Source: Agrobacterium larrymoorei
GTDB lineage: Bacteria > Pseudomonadota > Alphaproteobacteria > Rhizobiales > Rhizobiaceae
Length of the DNA: 64,000 bases
Assembly (NCBI RefSeq): GCF_013322225.1
Contig: NZ_JAAMFB010000027.1
Location: forward strand, 62,001 to 126,000
Reading direction: 5' to 3'
Below are positions 8,282 to 16,705 of the stretch, piece after piece (positions within the stretch are counted from its first letter, which is position 1; every line of letters begins with the position of its first letter). Under the pieces are notes generated by a model that was given only the letters and a program-made list of their open reading frames with translations, searched no databases and was not told the origin of the DNA. The position numbers were made by a program, and so were the translations under genes.

Positions 8282-9100
8282 CTAGACGTTGTGCGGCTTG
8301 GAGCGCTTCATCCGCTCCTTCGGGATCGACCACACCGCATTCTCGAAGTCGACCTCATCCCACACCGCGTCCTGCAACTCGCTCTTGCGGACCATCGTAA
8401 GCAGGATCAGCTTCAAGCCGAGCCGGATGGTCGGCAGCGTCGCCACATGCTCTAGCTGGCCGAGCATCACCCGAATTTCGGCGGGCGAGAGCGAGCGGTC
8501 CTTGGGAACGAACGTCGCGATCGACGCCGGACCGACCTCTTCGGCGGGGTTCGACACCTTTTCCCCGTGCAGCTTCGCGAAGGCGAAAACCAGCTTCACG
8601 ATGTCGCGGACATGGACCGCCGTGGCCGGCGCTCCTCGCTTCTTCACCTTGTCGCACATTGCCCGGAGATCTTCGGGTGTGATTTCCGTCAGCAGCCGAT
8701 TGCGGAACGTCGGCAGGATGTCCCGCTCGTAGATCGAGCGGCGCATCGCGCGGGTGCTTTCGGCCATCCGGTGCTCTTGCAGCCAGCGTTCGCCAAACTC
8801 GCCAAAGCTCTTTGCTTCCTTGATGCGGCGCTTCTCGCGCTGCTTCTCCTGGGCGGGTGACCGCCCTTCCTGAATCGAACGCTGTGCGTCGATCAGCTTC
8901 TCCCGCGCACGGGCCAGAGAGAGGCCCGCCGGTCCGTATCGGCCGAGGGTCAAAGTCTCGCGTCGACCGTGCATACGGTAGTCATAGCGGAACACGACGG
9001 CACCCGACGGGGTCACGACGACATACATACCGTCACGGTCAGAGACCTTATATAATTTGTCCTTTGGTTTCAGTGCCTTGATTGCCGCATCAGTAAGCAT
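8282..9100 (-). pseudogene. int: Tyrosine-recombinase integrase, C-terminally truncated
   Basis: 272 residues remain of a P4-type integrase that is usually about 400. The DUF4102 arm-binding domain (KALKPKDKLYKVSDRDGMYV, LGRYGPAGLSLARAREK) and the core-binding SAM-like domain (about residues 95-180) are present. The catalytic domain starts (LTMVRKSELQDAVWDEVDF holds the first catalytic Arg) but stops after KRSKPHNV. The HxxR motif and the tyrosine nucleophile are missing, so it cannot recombine DNA. The break coincides with the end of the repA-like remnant on the other strand, which points to a single deletion. The gene is adjacent to the guaA 3' end, the expected attachment site. Confidence 0.88.
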
Positions 9101-9292
9101 CGGACCCTCCTAGATCGTTCAAAAAACGCCAGAGAGCCTTTGAAAATACCGTCAGGCCAAAATCGACCAATCGTGATGGCAAATTATCCTTTATTCTCAA
9201 TGGAATAAGGTCGAAAAAAATACCGTCACAAGCTCTCTAAGCCATGACGGTATATGCAATTCTGCGATGTCACAAGACGGCCCATACCGTCA
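9027..9292. repeat. Five copies of ATACCGTCA at the integrase start and upstream
   Basis: ATACCGTCA is found at 9027-9035 (inside int), 9146-9154, 9220-9228 and 9284-9292, and inverted (TGACGGTAT) at 9245-9253. The copies at 9220 and 9245 face each other. Short repeats beside an integrase and its attachment site are typical arm-type sites for the DUF4102 domain; operator sites for an excisionase are the other option. Confidence 0.65.
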
Positions 9293-9419
9293 GCTCCGCC
9301 GTCGATCGCGAGGCTTGCCCGGCGATTGACGGCGAAAGATGGCGGAGAGAAAATTGTTTATTTTCAGCGTGTTATTGAGGGAAATCGGCGGCTATCGGCG
9401 GCGTCTGGGTAGGTCCGAA
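9101..9419. other. Gene-free stretch between int and guaA: element end and attachment region
   Basis: 319 bases with no credible gene. It holds three direct and one inverted copy of ATACCGTCA and an AT-rich part near 9181-9220. The junction with guaA should be the attR/attL side of the element, within or next to the last codons of guaA (near 9420-9440). I found no second copy of that gene end elsewhere in the window, so the other element end probably lies to the left of position 1. Confidence 0.5.
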
Positions 9420-10997
9420 TTATTCCCATTCGATCGTACCCGGTGGCTTAGACGTCACGTCGTAAACCACGCGGTTGATGCCCTTGACCTCGTTGATGAT
9501 GCGGGTCGCCGCACGTCCGAGGAAATTCATGTCGTAGGGATAGAAATCGGCCGTCATGCCGTCGACGGACGTGACGGCGCGCAACGCGCAGACAAAGTCA
9601 TAGGTGCGGTAATCGCCCATGACACCCACGGTTTGGACCGGAAGCAACACGGCGAAGGCTTGCCAGATCGTATCGTAAAGACCGGCCTTGCGAATTTCGT
9701 CCAGATAGATCGCATCTGCCTTGCGCAGGATATCCAGCTTCTCGCGCGTCACAGCGCCAGGGCAGCGGATCGCCAGGCCCGGACCGGGGAAGGGGTGGCG
9801 GCCGATGAAGCTCTCCGGCAGGCCAAGCTCACGACCGAGCGCGCGAACTTCATCCTTGAACAATTCGCGAAGCGGCTCAACCAGCTTCATGTTCATGCGC
9901 TCTGGAAGACCGCCGACATTGTGGTGGCTCTTGATGGTAACCGAAGGGCCTCCGGAGAAGGACACGCTTTCGATAACGTCTGGGTAAAGCGTACCCTGTG
10001 CGAGGAACGAAGGAGCGCCCTTTCCGTCTGCCGCGATTTTAGCGGCTTCCGCTTCGAAAGTCTCGATGAAGAGGCGACCGATGGTCTTGCGCTTCACTTC
10101 CGGGTCAGACACGCCAGCCAGTTCCGTCAGGAACAGATCGGAGGCATCCACATGGACGAGCGGAATGTTGTAATGATCGCGGAACATGCCGACGACCTGT
10201 TCGCTCTCGGCCTGACGCATCAGGCCGTGATCGACGTAGATACACGTAAGCTGATCGCCGATTGCCTCGTGAATAAGAACGGCCGCAACCGAAGAGTCCA
10301 CGCCGCCGGACAGACCGCATATAACGCGCTCAGAGCCGACCTGCTCACGAATTTTACGGATCATTTCGGCGCGATACGCGGCCATCGTCCAGTCGGACTT
10401 GAGGCCAACGATCTTGTGGACGAAGTTGGAAAGCAGCTTCGCGCCGTCTGGCGTATGCACCACTTCAGGATGGAACATGGTGGTGTAATAACGGCGCTCT
10501 TCGTTGATTGCGATGGCGAAAGGCGCGTTCTCGGAAGTCGCGGCCACTTCGAAGCCTGCTGGAAGCTGTGTCACGCGGTCGCCGTGGCTCATCCAGACGG
10601 GGTAACGTCCGCCGAGTTCCCAGAACCCGTCGAACAGAGGGCTAGCCTTTTTGATCTCGATATCGGCGCGGCCGAACTCCGCCGCATGGCCACCTTCCAC
10701 CGTGCCGCCGAGCTGCGTGCAAAGGGTCTGCTGGCCATAGCAGATGCCGAGGATCGGAATACCTGTATCAAATACTGCCTGAGGCGCGCGTGGGCTGCCT
10801 TCCGCCGTTACCGATGCCGGGCCGCCGGAGAAGATCACGCCCTTCGGCTGTAATTTCTCAAAGGCTTCCGCTGCGCTCTGGAACGGGTGGATTTCGCAAT
10901 AGACTCCAGCTTCACGCACACGACGCGCAATGAGCTGCGTCACCTGGCTGCCGAAATCGATGATGAGGATGCTGTCGGGATGGGCTATCTGGGTCAT
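9420..10997 (-). CDS. guaA: GMP synthase (glutamine-hydrolysing)
   Basis: 525 residues, the normal length. It converts XMP, glutamine and ATP to GMP. The N-terminal class I glutamine amidotransferase domain has the nucleophile in GICYGQQTL (Cys near residue 86) and MFHPEVVHT with the catalytic His/Glu. The ATP-pyrophosphatase domain has the P-loop [10 protein letters not shown] near 230. The C-terminal dimer domain ends PPGTIEWE, the classic intact end. Because the element reaches up to the stop codon, the gene end may be supplied by the element's attachment core. It is single, with a 5' region of about 80 bases to the next gene. Confidence 0.97.
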   Translation of the reverse strand: MTQIAHPDSILIIDFGSQVTQLIARRVREAGVYCEIHPFQSAAEAFEKLQPKGVIFSGGPASVTAEGSPRAPQAVFDTGIPILGICYGQQTLCTQLGGTVEGGHAAEFGRADIEIKKASPLFDGFWELGGRYPVWMSHGDRVTQLPAGFEVAATSENAPFAIAINEERRYYTTMFHPEVVHTPDGAKLLSNFVHKIVGLKSDWTMAAYRAEMIRKIREQVGSERVICGLSGGVDSSVAAVLIHEAIGDQLTCIYVDHGLMRQAESEQVVGMFRDHYNIPLVHVDASDLFLTELAGVSDPEVKRKTIGRLFIETFEAEAAKIAADGKGAPSFLAQGTLYPDVIESVSFSGGPSVTIKSHHNVGGLPERMNMKLVEPLRELFKDEVRALGRELGLPESFIGRHPFPGPGLAIRCPGAVTREKLDILRKADAIYLDEIRKAGLYDTIWQAFAVLLPVQTVGVMGDYRTYDFVCALRAVTSVDGMTADFYPYDMNFLGRAATRIINEVKGINRVVYDVTSKPPGTIEWE

Positions 10998-11080
10998 GGC
11001 GAGCCTTTAAAGAAATCCTGGGCTTTAGGCAACCGGGTATATGGCCTGAAAAGCCAGAAAACGGGCTCCTTTGCAAGCCT

Positions 11081-11719
11081 TTACACCGCAATTGCTCCAT
11101 CCTTCAAAGCGTCGCACAGCCTGTCCACCGCATCTGCCAACTTCTCATCGATCACATGCAGGTACTCCGTCCAATCACCAATGTGGTGAACATCCGCTTT
11201 GCCATCGGAAATTCCTCGAAGGCCGATTACCGGTACGTCGAAACGCTGGCTCGCGCGAAGGATCGCAAATGTTTCCATCTCGACCATGTCTGCGTTGATC
11301 AAATCATACATCGCGCCGGAGACAACATTCGCGCCCGTCGAGACCCGAGCTCCGGTAACACCGGGGATGAAAAAGGGAAGGGGTATTTCCGCAGGTAGAT
11401 CGAGGAACGGCGTGCGGCCTTTCTCGAAGCCGAACGCGGAAGCATCCATGTCGCGGTAGGATACGGAGATCGCCTGATAGACTTCTGCCTGTTCCAGCGT
11501 GCGAGACCCGGCGGAACCGAGCGAAACGACGAGGTTGGGCAAGCGATCAGCCGCTTTGAGTTCGCTTAACGTTACCGCAAGCGACACGGCAGCCTCAACG
11601 GGGCCAACACCTGTCATCAATGGGTTGAACCGCGCTTTCAGATGCGGTCCATACTCCGCATCCGCCGCCATTACGAAGAGAAGGCGTTTGCTTGCGACGG
11701 TTAGAATTTCAAAGCTCAT
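11081..11719 (-). CDS. mtnN: 5'-methylthioadenosine/S-adenosylhomocysteine nucleosidase
   Basis: 212 residues of the PNP/UDP phosphorylase fold: RLLFVMAADAEYG (acid near the N-terminus), VVSLGSAGS, MVEMETFAILRAS with the ribose-binding Met-Glu, and GLRGISDGKAD with the catalytic Asp. It splits adenine from MTA or SAH in methionine salvage. It overlaps the upstream thioesterase gene by 11 bases, so the two are co-translated. The family call is firm; the exact substrate preference is not readable, and some rhizobial members are annotated only as phosphorylase family. Confidence 0.82.
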   Translation of the reverse strand: MSFEILTVASKRLLFVMAADAEYGPHLKARFNPLMTGVGPVEAAVSLAVTLSELKAADRLPNLVVSLGSAGSRTLEQAEVYQAISVSYRDMDASAFGFEKGRTPFLDLPAEIPLPFFIPGVTGARVSTGANVVSGAMYDLINADMVEMETFAILRASQRFDVPVIGLRGISDGKADVHHIGDWTEYLHVIDEKLADAVDRLCDALKDGAIAV

Positions 11720-12167
11720 TTTCGTCGAAACCTTCGCGGCCTTTGAGCACCATCATCGTGCCTGTCATCGAGGCGATCAATTTGGCGGGGCCATCGGAAA
11801 TTGCATAGGCGCGGCCATCGGCAACGATGATGTTGCTGCCCGGCTTGGTAATCTCCCCACGAAACAGGAAGCGGTCGCCGCGTCCCGGCGACATAAGGTT
11901 GACCTTAAATTCTATGGTCAACAAGGAGGCTTCCGGCTCGATGATCGTGTAGGCGGCATAGGTGCAAGCGGTATCGAGGGCTGCCGCAATGACGCCAGCG
12001 TGCAATATGCCATGCTGCTGTGTGAGCTTGGGATGAAACGGCAGCTCGATTTCCACTAGACGATGTTCAATTCGTGAAATCTCAGCCTTGATCGCCTGAA
12101 CGACGCCCTGACGAGAGAAGCTCTTTTCTATGCGCTGGCGATAATCGCCAGGATCGGTAAATTCCAT
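11709..12167 (-). CDS. PaaI-family hotdog thioesterase
   Basis: About 152 residues from ATG 12167, which has GGCAGGGG just upstream; an in-frame ATG at 12224 would add 19 residues without family look. The hotdog core reads HPKLTQQHGILHAGVIAAALDTACTYA, where the H-G-x-x-x-A/D pattern is the PaaI active-site region, then VEFKVNLMSPGRGD. Such enzymes hydrolyse acyl- or aryl-CoA esters. Substrate unknown. It sits upstream of the nucleosidase gene in the same transcript. Confidence 0.8.
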   Translation of the reverse strand: MEFTDPGDYRQRIEKSFSRQGVVQAIKAEISRIEHRLVEIELPFHPKLTQQHGILHAGVIAAALDTACTYAAYTIIEPEASLLTIEFKVNLMSPGRGDRFLFRGEITKPGSNIIVADGRAYAISDGPAKLIASMTGTMMVLKGREGFDENEL

Positions 12168-12234
12168 TCCCCTGCCTTTCATTTTTATTGAAAATGACAT
12201 GGGGGTTAAGAGGCCGCAAGACAAGAAGGTTTCA

Positions 12235-12687
12235 TCAGTTGAGGTAGGCGATGCTCCCGTTCAGGAGCGTAGCGAAGGAGACCCATGCTGCATAAGGAAC
12301 GAATAGCCACATCGAGACACGATCCCGCCTCGAGGTTATGACGATAAAGGCGATGATGCAAATCAGCATCGGTATGATGACGATCAATGCCGCCTCCGGG
12401 CTCTGCATTCCAAAAAAGAGCGGTGACCAGAGAAAATTCAACAGCATCTGGCTAGCCCAAAGCTGCATGCGCCCGCCCATGCGACTGCTCAGCCATGTCC
12501 GGGCACCGGCGATGGCGATCATCACATAGAGAGTTGTCCAGACAGGGCCAAAAATCCAGTTCGGCGGATTGAAAAACGGCTTGTTAAGCGATTGATACCA
12601 TTCACCAGGCACAGCGTTAACGCCAATCAGAGCACCGATGGCAACGACGGCAACGATGAAAACGATATAGACGGGGGCGCGCTTCAT
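12235..12687 (-). CDS. tspO: TspO/MBR family tryptophan-rich sensory protein
   Basis: About 150 residues from ATG 12687 (MKRAPVYIVF); a start at 12723 is possible. Five membrane helices are visible, with the family signature around helix 1-2: PGEWYQSLNKPFFNPPNWIFGPVWTTLY, and Trp-rich LNFLWSPLFFGMQSP. TspO binds porphyrins and in alphaproteobacteria modulates tetrapyrrole-dependent gene expression and stress responses in a membrane setting. It lies alone between the thioesterase and the iron operon. Confidence 0.88.
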   Translation of the reverse strand: MKRAPVYIVFIVAVVAIGALIGVNAVPGEWYQSLNKPFFNPPNWIFGPVWTTLYVMIAIAGARTWLSSRMGGRMQLWASQMLLNFLWSPLFFGMQSPEAALIVIIPMLICIIAFIVITSRRDRVSMWLFVPYAAWVSFATLLNGSIAYLN

Positions 12688-12737
12688 GCCTGAACAATGC
12701 GTTGCCCGGGCGTTGGTTCCCACGCTATTTCAATAAT

Positions 12738-13829
12738 TTAGAGGTTCAAACGAACAATATGCTGGTCCCAGCTGACGTCGCTTGTTTCTGTACCGAAATG
12801 GCCGTCGTAGGAGGAGGCCACGATGCCCTTTCTTGCGGGCGCCACGCCTGCGGCTTCGTGTAATGTCACCTCTGACAGAACCCTTCCACTGTTCTCGTCT
12901 AGCGTCACAAGCGCATTGCCATTGGGCGATGTCAAACCCACTACGCCATCACGACGGTTGACTGCAATTGCGCCGACATAGTTTGCAAGTCGCATCGTTG
13001 TTTCCTGCGCCAGATCGATGAAGCGCAAGTCTTCGCCCCTGGAGAAACTGCCGACCAGCGGCGGAAGATCGTTGCGTGGTCCTTCATACTGACAGGCGAA
13101 CCAGATACGTCCGTCGCGACCGAGGTCGACGTGGCGGGTAGAAAGCTGACGCAGCTTTTCTGGAAGGCCGTGCTTCTGGAGGAGCGAGCCGGTCGTGGCA
13201 TCGAGCAGGACCAGCGATGGCTCCATAGCGTCTATGTTGAGCTTGGTGCGACCGAAATCAGGATGAGTCTCTATGCCGCCATTGGCAATCACGATCAGTT
13301 GCCCGTCTTCGCTGACAGTCATGTCGTGGGTGCCGATGCCGTGTGCATCGTATTCTCCAATGCGGCGAAAGCCGTTGCGGGCATCATAAAGACCGATGAC
13401 GCCGCGATTTCCATCGAAGTCGTTTTCACTGGCATAGAGTATAGAGCCATCCAAGGAAAACTGCCCGTGGCCGTAAAAGTGCCGGTTCTCCGGTGTGTGC
13501 ATGACGATGGGGTGCCGCCTGTTGTGCGGATGGAAAGCCATGAAGAAGGTGCCGGGCCTGCGGGCAAAGGCAACCGTCATTCCCGTCACACTGCTCGTCG
13601 TCATGCCGTGTGCCCGCTCAGGCAACGCCAGCCGGTGGATGATCTCGCCTTCTTCGCTCACCGTGGCCACGCCGTATGAGCCATCTCGAGCGCGGAAACC
13701 GGAAGCGAAAACTGCATCCGTTCTTTCCAGCGCATGGAGTGAGCGTGGCGCAAGCGAAGCCAGAAACGGCAAGCCCGCCGCCTTTATAAAGGTGCGACGA
13801 TCGATCAGAAGCCGTTTATCGCGCACCAC
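12738..13829 (-). CDS. DUF1513 domain protein, Tat-exported, last gene of iron operon
   Basis: 363 residues. The N-terminus has a twin-arginine signal (DRRTFIKAAGLPFLASLAP). The rest is a beta-propeller-like DUF1513 fold with repeated blades such as HGMTTSSVTGMTVAFARRPG, HFYGHGQFSLDGSILYASEND and TRHVDLGRDGRIWFACQYEG. It starts three bases after the stop of the imelysin-like gene. DUF1513 proteins commonly travel with imelysins and di-heme proteins, which suggests a part in periplasmic iron handling; no activity is established by the sequence. Confidence 0.82.
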   Translation of the reverse strand: MVRDKRLLIDRRTFIKAAGLPFLASLAPRSLHALERTDAVFASGFRARDGSYGVATVSEEGEIIHRLALPERAHGMTTSSVTGMTVAFARRPGTFFMAFHPHNRRHPIVMHTPENRHFYGHGQFSLDGSILYASENDFDGNRGVIGLYDARNGFRRIGEYDAHGIGTHDMTVSEDGQLIVIANGGIETHPDFGRTKLNIDAMEPSLVLLDATTGSLLQKHGLPEKLRQLSTRHVDLGRDGRIWFACQYEGPRNDLPPLVGSFSRGEDLRFIDLAQETTMRLANYVGAIAVNRRDGVVGLTSPNGNALVTLDENSGRVLSEVTLHEAAGVAPARKGIVASSYDGHFGTETSDVSWDQHIVRLNL

Positions 13830-13832
13830 AGA

Positions 13833-14957
13833 TCAGTCTCCATCCGCAAAGGAAAAGCCGGAACTGAGGCCAATCGCGCCGCCATACTGATCGTTGATGC
13901 GGTAGATCAGGTCCTTGCCGTTCAGGAGAAGGTAGTCGACCTTGGCACGCTCCTTTTCGTTGGATAGCGTTTTTTCGATGTCAGGGTCGATCGTAGTCGA
14001 CACACGCACCATGGATTTGGCGATGAAGTCGATAGAGCCGATAATGGAGCGCTGATCCGGCGGCAGAAGCTCGGACATATTTGCAGTGTGCAGCAGCGTT
14101 TGGATCGCAGTAACATTGGCGCCGATGCTCGTCCACGTCAGGCCGGAGCGCCAGTAGATCGCCGTGCGGGGAAATTTCGCGTTGTCCGGGCCTTTATAGA
14201 AGGTTTCGATCCGCTGGTCGCGGATCGCTTCGGAGCCATGAACGAAAATGCCGAGGAGCGCTACCAGCGCTTCGCGCTCGTCACGAAAAACAGGGTTGTT
14301 TGGCCCGGGTTCCTTCCAGTTTTTTGCCGTCCCATCCGGTGCGTTCCAGATTGTTGCGAGTTCAGTGCCGAGATTGGCGACGTTGCCCGCAATCGCAGCA
14401 CCGTATCGGCAACGGAAACTGTTCTTGTCCTTCAAAACGTCTTCAGAGTCGGTGCCGTAAAGCACATATTCCAAGGCACCTAACCCTTGCGCTGCAACGC
14501 TCTTGCCCTTCAGCCCATCTGCGGTCGCCACGCTCCCGTCCTTTTCGGCGAGATAGCGCTGCACCTGTTTAAGTCCGAGGCTCTTTTTATCTGGATAGTA
14601 GAGAATTCGTTCGAAGCGGCCTTGCTCGATCACCGGTCCGGTGCGCACGATCTCGATGCGTGACCATGCGTCGACCGTCTTCTCAAAGCTCGACTTCACC
14701 GCGTTTAGGCGTTCATTCGTCGGTTCAGCGCATAGCGCCTCCATGGTGTTCTCAAGTCCCCTGGCATTATCGCGAAACGCGTCATAACCGGGGCGGATAA
14801 AGCCATCGACCGCCTTTTGCAGCACGGCTCGCACCTTGACTGGATCGAGCGGGGGCGGGGGCATCAGCTCGACATCCTGCGCGAAAGCATTACTGAGGCT
14901 CAGCAGGAATGCCAACGGCACGAGGTTTTTGAGTTTTCGCATCGCGTTTTCCATCAA
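13833..14957 (-). CDS. Imelysin-like periplasmic protein (second copy)
   Basis: 374 residues with a signal peptide (KNLVPLAFLLSLSNAFA) and a helical imelysin/peptidase M75 body. Where true imelysins have GxHxxE, this one reads AAQGLGALEYVLYG: the Glu is kept but the His is replaced by Gly/Ala. A lone Cys pair (ALCAEP, FRCRYG) may form a disulfide. Its ATG overlaps the stop of the di-heme gene (ATGA). It is the IrpA-like partner of the cluster; loss of the His suggests a different ligand or a structural role. Confidence 0.82.
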   Translation of the reverse strand: MMENAMRKLKNLVPLAFLLSLSNAFAQDVELMPPPPLDPVKVRAVLQKAVDGFIRPGYDAFRDNARGLENTMEALCAEPTNERLNAVKSSFEKTVDAWSRIEIVRTGPVIEQGRFERILYYPDKKSLGLKQVQRYLAEKDGSVATADGLKGKSVAAQGLGALEYVLYGTDSEDVLKDKNSFRCRYGAAIAGNVANLGTELATIWNAPDGTAKNWKEPGPNNPVFRDEREALVALLGIFVHGSEAIRDQRIETFYKGPDNAKFPRTAIYWRSGLTWTSIGANVTAIQTLLHTANMSELLPPDQRSIIGSIDFIAKSMVRVSTTIDPDIEKTLSNEKERAKVDYLLLNGKDLIYRINDQYGGAIGLSSGFSFADGD

Positions 14958-16462
14958 AGAGACTCCAGAAATGCCAGCAAAGCCTGACGGTCGGACTTTT
15001 GCAAGGTAGCGAAGGCGTCGCGTGCTTTCTGCGATTCTCCACCATGCCAGAGAATCGCTTCAGTCAGGCTGCGTGCCCGGCCATCATGCAGATAAAAGCC
15101 GTTGCCATTCACTGCCTCGGTTAGACCAATGCCCCAGAGCGGCTGTGTACGCCATTCCTGCCCGCTTGCCTCACCCACCTGTTGCCCATCCGCCAATCCT
15201 TCACCCATGTCATGCAATAGGAAATCCGAATAGGGCCAGATCAACTGGAAAGAATGCGAGGGGTCTTTTGCATCTCGCCGCGTCACGAATTTCGGTGTGT
15301 GACAGTCGGCGCAGCCGTTCTCGTAAAATATCTTCTTGCCGCGCAGGACGGCTGGATTGCCAACGTTTCGACGTACGGGAACTGCCAGGTTTTCCGTGTA
15401 GAAGGTAACGAGATCGAGAACCGTTGAGGGAGCTTCCGTATCGCCCAGCCGTTTCTGTACGCCGTTCGGTATGGCAAGACAGTGCGGTTGTTTTTTCGTG
15501 CAGTCGCCGGAGGCGTTCGGTAACTCCGGCGTCGAAATGCCGATATCCTGTGAGAAGGCGGCGGCGGCTTGATCCCGCACGGTGGCATTTTGCGCCTTCC
15601 AGCCGAACCGGCCAAGCAAAACGCTTTCAGTCTTGTGGCCGCGCACCCAGCCAGGTTTTCCGGAAATGCCATCGCCATTGCTGTCATCAGGGTCTGCAAG
15701 CGCAAGAATGTCTTCGGCGGCAATGGCTTGTATCAGCCCGAGGCCGAGCGTTGGTTGAGCGATACGGGCGGAGAGGACGGTGTCGTGCTCCAGTGGACCG
15801 TGGTTCAGGCCGTCGATGCCGTAAGTCGGCTTGCGCAGGGTCACGACTTCTCCGTCCGAAAGCGTCACCTTCTGTTCCTGATAGGAGACCGCCAGCTTTC
15901 CCTCTGCGTCCAGCCCTGCCACTGCGAGGTTCTGAAGCTGCTGGCCGTATGTCGCATCTGGAAAATTGACGATCTTGTGCTTCCGGATCGCGGCTTCTTC
16001 ATTGGATGTGCGTGCCGGGCGCGCTAGCCGCAGCACCATGGAAACCGCATCCTCTCCAGTGAGCGGTGGTCGTCCGCGCCCATCCTTGATGTGACAGGTC
16101 TGGCAGGAGCGCGCATTGTAGAATGGCCCCAGACCGTCTGATGCTTGCGTCGAGGAAGGCGATGATACCCAAAGCTTCTGGAACAGAGCGTTGCCGAGTT
16201 TGAAATCCTGCTCACGCTCGAATGACATGTTGGCGGAGGGTTGGGAGAACGGGTCCGTTGCAGACCGCGTCGTCAAGGTTCCGGCGGGCATGGCCTCGGA
16301 TGGTTCCGGCTTCGTGAAATCGGTGGCGTGTTTGACAACTTCCAGAACGCGCTTGTGGTCGCTGGCAGAGAGATCGGAGCGCGTGCCGAATTCTGCGGCA
16401 GATAGATGGGTGCTGCAGGCGGCAGCTAATGACGTGATGAGGAGCAAACGCCAGCGTCTCAT
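14954..16462 (-). CDS. Di-heme oxidoreductase family protein (DUF1111)
   Basis: 502 residues, exported by an N-terminal signal (RRWRLLLITSLAAACSTHLSA). Two c-type heme sites are visible: SCQTCH near residue 120 and GCADCH near 390, as in the thiol-oxidoreductase/di-heme peroxidase-like DUF1111 family. In operons with imelysins it is thought to move electrons for iron reduction or oxidation during uptake in the periplasm. It lies between the two imelysin genes, coupled to the downstream one by ATGA. Confidence 0.88.
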   Translation of the reverse strand: MRRWRLLLITSLAAACSTHLSAAEFGTRSDLSASDHKRVLEVVKHATDFTKPEPSEAMPAGTLTTRSATDPFSQPSANMSFEREQDFKLGNALFQKLWVSSPSSTQASDGLGPFYNARSCQTCHIKDGRGRPPLTGEDAVSMVLRLARPARTSNEEAAIRKHKIVNFPDATYGQQLQNLAVAGLDAEGKLAVSYQEQKVTLSDGEVVTLRKPTYGIDGLNHGPLEHDTVLSARIAQPTLGLGLIQAIAAEDILALADPDDSNGDGISGKPGWVRGHKTESVLLGRFGWKAQNATVRDQAAAAFSQDIGISTPELPNASGDCTKKQPHCLAIPNGVQKRLGDTEAPSTVLDLVTFYTENLAVPVRRNVGNPAVLRGKKIFYENGCADCHTPKFVTRRDAKDPSHSFQLIWPYSDFLLHDMGEGLADGQQVGEASGQEWRTQPLWGIGLTEAVNGNGFYLHDGRARSLTEAILWHGGESQKARDAFATLQKSDRQALLAFLESL

Positions 16463-16516
16463 GAAACCTCACCGGTCCGAGCTGGCCGAGCGAACAACTC
16501 TCCTCGATCGTACCGG

Positions 16517-16606
16517 CCTTGAGCGGGGATCAAGCAGAAACGCGTCTGCGTGGCGGGAAAGACCTCCGCGATCAAGGGCTTCGTCACACTTGACCCCGGC
16601 TCAAGG
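16517..16606. repeat. Inverted repeat pair in iron operon gap (RIME-like)
   Basis: CTTGAGCGGGGATCAAG (16518-16534) and CTTGACCCCGGCTCAAG (16589-16605) are near reverse complements, and each is itself a small stem-loop with CTTGA/TCAAG arms. They frame about 55 bases in the 243-base gap between the first imelysin and the di-heme gene. The layout resembles rhizobial intergenic mosaic elements; a role in mRNA stability is possible. Confidence 0.45.
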
Positions 16607-16705
16607 CCTGGGTGGCGGGGTGGGTGGCGCTTCGGTGCACAATAGCTCTACCTATTCATCTGAAATCAGTTATGGGCCGCGCGTTCCACGCAGCCCAACC
16701 TCATC

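Noticed and set aside
9420-9440. Searched for a second copy of the guaA 3' end as the other attachment site
   Set aside because: None seen in 1-9400 by eye; the other element end is probably outside the window.
9339-10853. 504-codon open frame on the plus strand opposite guaA
   Set aside because: It is the antisense of a clear guaA gene; high GC keeps the frame open and it has no family look.
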